This document shows positions 57,000-64,000 of a stretch of DNA of 64,000 nt, in pieces; the stretch's first letter is position 1, and each line of letters opens with the position of its first letter. Source of the DNA: Amphiduros pacificus (taxonomy: Eukaryota > Annelida > Polychaeta > Phyllodocida > Hesionidae); the NCBI GenBank assembly GCA_949316495.1, contig OX439002.1, positions 15,618,001 through 15,682,000 of the forward strand, read 5' to 3'. Position numbers and translations under genes: made by a program. The notes under the pieces were generated by a model. The model had not been told where the DNA came from and ran no database searches. It saw only the letters and a list, made by a program, of their open reading frames with translations.

Positions 57000-57700
57000 T
57001 CTTGTAAAATATCTGAAATCAGAGTGACAGAAAAAAACAATTACCAAATGTTGAATGTCCAAATTAGATAGATTTTTTATAATTAATAAAGGAGAAGAAA
57101 TTGTAAAATACTGAGGCGTGATTTTTACATTTCTCTCGCTCCACTCCGGGAGTAGTAATTAATGCACGCCACATTTGATAAATTAAAAACGTATATAGTT
57201 TGCTCATTCCGAGAATGTACTCTCTAGATTGGGTACATTTTATCCACTTTGTTCCAATAATATTTAGACAAATATTTTACAGACACAATTGAAGGGACAT
57301 TTAAACTACACATATTGTTACAGTAGCAAATTGATATGCAGATATCATAAATATAACATCATGAATGTTTATATGTGGAGTCTTCCGATTCCTTTGTAGA
57401 ATGGACTCTTGTGGTATATACCTCGGTCTGTGTATCTCTGATATCAAGATAGCATTTTATAAAAATTGCCAATACAAATTTTTCTTCAATAAGAAATATA
57501 AAACCCAAATCAGTTTTGAGCATAGCTTTTTTGTATTCTAACTATGTTTGCAGATCCTCTGATAATTTTACTTCAGTGCGATTGAAAATATTTTTGTGCA
57601 TTTATCCCTGGGCAAGCAGAGATATACCCACTCATAATCAAGTTCACATAAATGTGTGAATAGCTTTATTTGTTGATGACTAAAAGAAACAATTGTTGAT
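57000..57700. other. Intergenic, nothing recognised
   Basis: No ORF, repeat or RNA gene supported. Confidence 0.5.
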
Positions 57701-57704
57701 TTAA

Positions 57705-57970
57705 AAAAATCAAGCTTGCGCAAGTTTGCAAAATCCCAATGCAAAATCCAAGGGAAAAATCCAAGAAAATTGTCTTACTCTACTTCGCATTCAGAAATCA
57801 CTTCATATACAAAAGTGCTATCTGACGGTGTAAGCAGAAATAACGTGTCAAAACATGGCCACCATGGACCAATAATAGGTGTATGCTCCATAGACTTCCA
57901 GCTTAATCATGTCAAAACCTCGAACATTCAGCCCTAAGATTAAAACAAATGCGAGCGAAAATGATTTTTT
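57705..57970 (+). repeat. Dispersed repeat, inverted partner at 60700-60945
   Basis: About 250 bp matching the reverse complement of 60700-60945 at roughly 80%: shared TTACTCTACT, ATCTGACGGTGTAA, CAAAACATGGCC, CCATGGACC and GCGAGCGAAAA. The 73-codon ORF here is not conserved in the partner. Confidence 0.8.
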
Positions 57971-58005
57971 GGTAACAGCTCTTACATGTTTAAATATAAT
58001 GTAAA

Positions 58006-58463
58006 TAGTGTTCTCCAATCACCCATCGGCAAAGCCCAGATAGGTGTTCTGGAGGGGTTTGTCGAACGTCCAAGGTCTTTACCAATTTCAACCAAAGAAA
58101 AGTTTGGTGGAGTTGTTAGAGCTCTAGTGAAGTAAAAAATCGCCAGCTGTAAAAACTGAGGTAAACCCGTTTAAACCTCCAAATTGAACCCGTTTTAACT
58201 ACCGTTAAAACGGGTTTGATTCAGTTTTTGCAGCTGGAGACTTATATCAAGTATTTATATTTTCTTTATTTAATGCTATCCAAAGAAAAATCAAGCTTTT
58301 TGGGACATTTTAGATATAATTATGGCATAAAATATGAATTATCACTAAAAGAGTTGGGTATTTAAAAATCTCATGCAAACGAGATTATTCAGAAAAAGCA
58401 ATAAGCTCAAACCTCTCCAGATCACCTATCTGGGCTTTGCCGATGGGTGATTGGAGAACACTA
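58006..58463. mobile_element. TAGTGTTCTCC-family MITE, copy 4
   Basis: 458 bp, TIR as in the other copies. Flanking 9-mers TAATGTAAA (57997-58005) and AAATGTAAA (58464-58472) agree at 8 of 9. Internal palindrome GCCAGCTGTAAAAA / TTTTTGCAGCTGGA is present but more decayed. Confidence 0.9.
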
Positions 58464-58861
58464 AAATGTAAACGTCAGCTAGCCCAGCTATTTCTGTGTA
58501 CATGTCATTCTGTGTTGTCCTGCAATTAAACTGAACCATAATCGTAGGGATTATTAGGAAACTAGATATGCATTTATGTTACAATGTTCTTTACCATATT
58601 AACATGTAAAAACACTTCAGTTAGAAGTAGAATAAATTATAGACCTTTCATTTATTTCTCAGGGTTTGGGAGTCATTGTAAATCTTTGCCGGGTGAACGT
58701 ACATATTGTTGTTTCAAGTCCTCATTTCTCAGTCTCCTTATGGACTTCCAAAGTAAAGCCTGCAAACCACTTGGTATTTGCTGCTGTATTTGTAGCCTGT
58801 CTGTTTTACTCAATGGCCTCAGAATTGACAGAATTGACAAAAATGTGGAAACAACTCTTAA

Positions 58862-59790
58862 GGGTATTTATGGGTAGTGAGTGCCCCCTAGTGGCAGAGG
58901 AGTAAACTACCAAAATAATGTACTTGATGGGAATTGGTACATTTATGGTGTAAAAAAACATTCACTATTAAAATAAAAGCATTAATGACATGAATCAATA
59001 TTTAAACACCTCAATATTTGAACTATAAGGTATGATTACAAGTATATTTCTTTCAAAATAGTATTTTGTCCTAATTTTCCTTGATGATAGTTTTCATGAG
59101 AAATGAAGAAGACAAGCAAATAAGTTCTGCAGATTACACAACAAGAGTAGGCTTGTTTTTAGCTGTGTTTGTTTCATTTCATTGGGAAGAAAATTCCCTG
59201 TGATCCTAGTGAAACAGATTTTGTCATTTTGATTTGTGTAATTTGGAAATAAAAAGAAAGTTTGGCAATCAGATATGTGAAGGGAGGTGAAAAAATTCAT
59301 ATTTTTGAAATGATCAAGTGTGTACTTTACCTCTATTTTTCTCTTAATGTATTTGAAAAATAGAAAATCGGTTTCACTAGGATCACAGTAAATATTGTTA
59401 AGATCACTTTTACAAAGTTGTTTGGAAATCCACTTTATTATGGTCCCACAATCTGCAGAACTTTTTGCCTTTAACATTTTGACATGACAAAATAAATTTT
59501 GGAGCAGTGACATATTACTACGCCACTTTTTATGAGTTAAAAGATATGGAGCTTTCAATATAATCAAAGAAATTTTTTTCAAATAATAAATCAATAATTT
59601 TATTACAAAAATGAATACCATAAAATGTTATTTCATGACTTAAAAGTTTTAATGAAAAAGGAACTCTTTTTGACAGTTGAGCATTTTTCCCGTACTTTTT
59701 GAAAACGTTCCATTTTGGCGTAAAAAGAAAGTAGTTCCCTCAGAAAATCTGCCACCAGAGGACACTCACTACCAACACCCATAAATACCC
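58862..59790. mobile_element. TTAA-flanked MITE (piggyBac-like), 929 bp
   Basis: Ends GGGTATTTATGGGT (left) and its reverse complement (right), followed inward by GTAGTGAGTG and CTGGTGGCAG-like matches. TTAA at 58858-58861 and 59791-59794. TIR start and TSD resemble the 11.6-kb element (GGTATTT). A 175-codon antisense ORF (59094-59621) inside is Lys/Leu/Phe-rich with no recognisable domain. Confidence 0.75.
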
Positions 59791-60189
59791 TTAAATAAAT
59801 GAAGAACAGGTAGGATCACTTTTCATTGAAATGTATTTGTTTCTGGTTCTTGTTGTTGTGAAAATGGACAACAGCTGAGAAATGAGAAAACCTCCACATG
59901 ACTATTTGAGTACAACCATTGCCATATTCAGAATTAAAATTAATTCATATATATTTAATGCACCACAACCAAACTCATAACAGTTCTTCTAAATATATAT
60001 TTGAATATGCACTGAAAGTTTGGATAAGATTGCATGTGTGCCACAAATTTGTAGCAGTGTTGAATTCTGAGGGTGCAGATCCAGGGTTAATGTGTAGGAA
60101 TTTGGTCACACATCTGTCTCGACCTCCACACTCTCTGGGTTGGAATCAATTGATATTCACCCCCTGTAATGTTGTGATTGTGACCTAAA

Positions 60190-60415
60190 TAGACCCCTCA
60201 ACTGAATAAATAAACATAGAATTGAAATATTTTTGGAAATGTAGAATATATGAAAATTGATAACTTTATACACAAAAGAAAGGTATGCTAGATGTTTGAC
60301 TGCATAAAAATAAGTTTAAACTGCTGGTTTCAGACAGTCGCCGGTCATTGTAGTCTATATTTACAGCAACTGCAAAATGATGAGAAAGGGAAACTGTATA
60401 CAAATTCTTTTTTTT
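60190..60415 (-). repeat. Dispersed repeat, copy C (inverted relative of 41918-42160)
   Basis: Reverse complement matches 41918-42160 over most of its length (AATTTGTATACAGTTTCC, ATTTTGCAGTTGC-like, CATACCTTTCTTTTGTG). More diverged than copies A and B are from each other. Confidence 0.75.
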
Positions 60416-60699
60416 AAAAAGACTTACTTGTTAACAACATGATCCTACTTCTATTACTGTTGTGGATGTTGATGCTGCCATGCAGTGATTGACCTACTTA
60501 CTGGCATACTTTTGAAGCAATAGAACATCCGGATCCTGCAACCTATTAATGGCAGCCTGCCAATTTATACCTTAAGTTCCAATGCTGACCTCTTGCATCT
60601 ATAATGTGAGCTACCATATGTACTGTTGGTGCTAATTGTGAATAGTGATGCCGAAAACAGCCTGATTTTTCTCAAATATATATATAGTATTTCATGTGG

Positions 60700-60945
60700 T
60701 ATATACTTTTTCGCTCGCGTTTGTTTTGCCTTTAGGGCTAGATGTTTGAGGTTTCAAGGTGATTAAGCCGTAAGTCAATGGAGCCTACCCCGATTATCGG
60801 TCCATGGCGGCCATGTTTTGGCTGATTAATTCTGATTACACCGTCAGATGTCGCTTTTGTTTGAGAAGTGATTTGTGAGTGCGTAGTAGAGTAAGAAGAT
60901 TGAAATTAATTTATTTGCAAACTTACGCGAGCTTGATTTTTTAAA
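60700..60945 (-). repeat. Dispersed repeat, inverted partner of 57705-57970
   Basis: See shared blocks at the partner. The ends on both sides include AAATCAAGCT(T/C)GCG and CGCTCGC, so the element may run from about 60705 to 60945. Confidence 0.8.
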
Positions 60946-61506
60946 ATCAACACTTGTTAGTTTTAAAATTCCAGATTGCTGTATTTGTTATTTGTTAATC
61001 AATACAAGTATTGTGATATAAGAGGTTCATTGTGTGCCTTCTTGAAATAAATTGAATAATTTCATAAATTCATCAAGAGTGGTACTGTCCCTATTTTATT
61101 TTGTATATTATATTCTCTATCATATTCACAAAATGTAACTATTGTGAACAATACGGCAAAGGATCAGGTGATTTCTGGCTTAAAGCTCTTTCAAAGTTGG
61201 GAAGATTGTCAACTTTTAGATGGGTGCCAACAATATTGCTGAAATTATTTTTACTTATCTCACAAAACCATGTACTGTTTTTTTTTGTAAAACTAAGCAA
61301 TCATAGCAGATACATTTTGACCCTATCATGCAATCATAATATTAGAAAATATTGGCATCACCACTTGGCATTACCACTGAGATATAATGATTTTAAGATT
61401 TTAGTGTAGATCACGTCAGAATATCATAATATAAGAAACTTACATTTTTTTCGGGCACCCTCTTGTAATTTCTTACAATGCTGTCATCTGATTTTTTAGC
61501 ACGGAC
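60946..61506. other. Intergenic, nothing recognised
   Basis: A 102-codon ORF (61101-61409) has no features that I recognise. Confidence 0.45.
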
Positions 61507-61950
61507 TTTATACAGAAAACAAAGCATATTTTCGGTTTTATTTGAGCGATATGCACTTCAGAACATTAAGAATTGAATTGTTTTTAGAATTGAATTGCCT
61601 TGATTGTTTTTTGTTCATTTTATTTTGTTTTATTTTATTTAATTTTTTTTTCAAACGTACAAAATATAACAATATTGACTTTATACAGAAAAAAAGATGA
61701 AATCTTCATATTGGGATTTTATTTGAGCTCAGACACGTTTCCAAAGAAACTATAACATGCAGGCAATTTTAAGATTTAATCATGGATTTTAACCTTTGAG
61801 AAGAAAATATAAAAAATATTGACTAATTACCGAAAAAAATGAAATCTTCATATTGGGATTTTATTTAAAGACACGTTGACACAGAAACTGTAATATTTAG
61901 GCGATTTCAAGATTTAATCATGAATTTTAAACTTCGAGTAAGTTGGCCAC
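61507..61950. repeat. Tandem set of about three decayed units related to 38759-39040
   Basis: Units begin near 61507, 61676 and 61820, with GACTTTATACAGAAAA-like starts and CTTCATATTGGGATTTTATTT. The last unit ends GATTTTAAACTTCGAGTAAG-type sequence like the end of the 38.8-kb repeat (GATTTTAAACTTCGAGTAAG). Confidence 0.7.
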
Positions 61951-64000
61951 ACTTGAGCATGTATTACCATGGCAATGCTCGCGTTTATCAACATCAACAG
62001 AAATCAGACATAAAACCTTTTTCATTTGACAGACATGGTTGGCTCCAGGGTTGACTGGCCTGTCTTTTCTGAAGTTGCATTGTATGATATGATTTTCACT
62101 TCTTGTGCATGAACCATGTACAATGTATGAGGGTCCGTTTATCCCTCCTTTCTTGTATTTTACAGATTATAACAATGTTATGTGGTGAAAGTCTATTTAT
62201 ATAAAACACTGATGCATCGGGCACAATTAGTGTCCTGTCGCAGATATGTGGCGACATATCATGCATATAGCAGTGTGGAATCTACCATATCCCCCCTCGA
62301 CCCGGCAAGCAATAATGACCGGCTCGTCGGGCTCTCAGGCCGTCATCAGGCGTCCTGTAGCAGCGTTCATGTGCCAAGCACGTGGACGGTTAATCCTGAG
62401 GCTCCGCTGGGTAATCATAGTTGTGGTGGTTTTGCTTTACAATAGGCGCCCGTAAATTAAGTTTATGGAATTGTCTAATATATATATTAAAGGTGGAAGG
62501 CTTAAATTTGGATTTGTTGTTGCAATTATATATCTTCAGTTATATAAACTCTGGTTCCACATGATATTTTCAACCACAAAATTGTTCTCTTTGCAGCTGC
62601 TATACACTTACGGGTTCTCCAATCACAACTCCCAGGCCTTGGAACACAACTGCACGCCACAAGATCAGCTGTTGGCGTGAATTCAGAACCCGAAAGCCAC
62701 CTACACACACACACGCACACGCATGGTTCAACCTTAAATGCAACTTAAATGTCAGACAAATAATTAATACCTAGGCATTTGTTGGAAAATATTATCACTG
62801 CTTTACGATAAGTCTACAGATTGCGGTAGCAGCATCTTTTTCCCATCAGGTCTCGGGCCCCCTGCAAGCCGGCAAGTTGTGAATTCTGACATTGAGCTTG
62901 GACCGGTGAGTTTGTATATTAGCGGTGGAAATTTTCCACTGCACACATGACCATGTCGCTTGTCACGTTCCAGTGCGAGAGTTGCTTGCGCTCGTTAGTT
63001 AAATGTGGTACCGGTAAATCCTCTCCTGGTTCATAAGAAAGACATAACTGTTACTTCCATTGGAGAGGATAAATACATTTCATATCACATGTCCATTTCA
63101 GCTGTCATGTAATATTGGTTCATACACTATTGTTTGATAAAATATGCATTTCTGGCTGGAATTTGGTGTCTGTATCTCATTTAATGGCACAGGCTATGTA
63201 TTTATTTATTTATTGAATTTTATTGACAATAGAAGGTCACATAAAACCTATATGTCATGCTAATTAAAATTATACCAATACTACTTAGGAGTATCTTCTA
63301 AATATATACTTTTGATACTCACAGATTATTTCTAATTCAATTAACATGAACAAATGTAAATACAAAAAAGAAAATAGACAATAGAGCACCACTTTATGGC
63401 ATTCAATTCAATATATGTACATTTTTTAAAGTGCTTTGGCAGAATCATATACAAATCAGACGAGATTGTTTATTCATAATTTTGTGATTCAAGAAATGGA
63501 TGGGTGTTAATTTTGATAGCTTTCAGAATGATGGAAATTTTGATCAGTCTTAACTGAAAGATTGGTTCTGGATTGTGATTAATGAATCATCTTGTATGAG
63601 TGGTCTATGTTTGTCAAAGTTGGCATTGTTATCAATAATCATGCTATTTGTAATAAACATAATGAAATACTTGGTCTATAGCACCAGAGAATTATTATAA
63701 ATCTAAGCATCCTACATATTTTGATTTTAAGCATTACAATTACTTATACTGGACTAGAATCTTAATTGGACGTATTGTTTAGCACTGTTTCAGATCTCTT
63801 TTTTAGACATAAATATATATATTTTGCTAGAGATCTTATCACTCTCTTATTTTCACATTTCATAATGACAGTGAAATATTCCAAATTATTTACATTTGCT
63901 AAGTGATCCCATGGTAATTCATCTATGACTACAGACATAAGTTCAGACATAAATTGATTTATTTAATGACCTATTTTGGCAAAACATTACATTATGGATT
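61951..64000. other. Mostly unrecognised sequence, possible exons near 62.6-62.9 kb
   Basis: GC-richer islands at 62270-62460 and 62590-62910 stand out from the AT-rich background. Apart from the candidate exon listed separately and an ACAC microsatellite near 62703-62722, no gene or repeat could be supported. From 62950 to 64000 nothing is seen. Confidence 0.4.
62850..62905 (+). CDS. Candidate small internal exon of an unknown gene
   Basis: A strong acceptor (CTTTTTCCCATCAG ending 62849) and strong donor (GTGAGT from 62906) bound 56 bases. One frame is open throughout and reads LGPPASRQVVNSDIELGP. A second possible exon follows a TTCTCTTTGCAG acceptor at 62597 and reads YTYGFSNHNSQALEHNC, though its donor is weak. 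Nothing identifies the protein and the link between the two is a guess. Confidence 0.25.

Noticed and set aside
59094-59621. 175-codon antisense ORF as a gene
   Set aside because: It lies inside a TTAA-flanked MITE, is low-complexity (Lys, Leu, Phe, Ile) and no domain is recognisable. Chance in AT-rich DNA is likely, though it is the longest ORF in that element.
62182-62455. Two overlapping ORFs in a GC-rich patch as a gene
   Set aside because: Two frames are equally open, no domain is visible, and no splice or start context distinguishes either.

Overview
The window is animal nuclear DNA: AT-rich, with spliced genes, large introns and dense transposable elements. Protein content (a lophotrochozoan-looking cytosolic HSP70, a carotenoid oxygenase, a secreted PAN/apple-domain protein) and a tRNA-headed SINE family suggest a mollusc or close relative. 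The species cannot be fixed from sequence alone.

Host genes. (1) A complete HSC70-type gene on the plus strand: promoter with heat-shock elements and TATA box about 2.56-2.70 kb, a non-coding first exon, and four coding exons between 5210 and 10148 encoding 661 residues ending EEVD. (2) A two-exon carotenoid oxygenase on the minus strand (28328 to 26008), 522 residues, with all four iron-binding histidines and an N-terminal signal peptide. (3) A four-exon secreted protein on the minus strand (36114 to 33765), 325 residues, made of a signal peptide, a Thr/Pro-rich linker and three PAN-like modules, joined by phase-1 introns. A weak hint of small plus-strand exons lies near 62.6-62.9 kb.

Mobile DNA fills most of the rest. 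There is a decayed LINE at the left edge, and an apparently intact two-ORF LINE at 15.69-19.68 kb in which ORF1 and ORF2 share a frame and are split only by one TAA. There is a PIF/Harbinger transposase relic at 39.86-40.83 kb, and at least five full or partial tRNA SINEs. A MITE family with TAGTGTTCTCC ends and 9-bp target duplications is present in five copies, two of them nested. Another 9-bp-TSD MITE lies at 13.2 kb and two TTAA-flanked MITEs at 11.6 and 58.9 kb. A hAT-like element at 54.07-56.99 kb carries a 1.3-kb minisatellite, and a 450-bp composite foldback repeat occurs twice.

The most striking structure is a 9.2-kb foldback element at 44139-53354. It has a perfect 9-bp target duplication and about 430-bp terminal inverted repeats, continued inward by oppositely oriented arrays of a roughly 173-bp satellite (about 26 copies on the left, about 10 on the right) around a core with two SINEs. 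It resembles Drosophila FB elements in architecture and TSD length, and no transposase is visible in it.

Large stretches (22.5-26.0, 28.4-31.9, 36.1-38.7, 42.9-44.1 and 61.9-64.0 kb) show no convincing gene.
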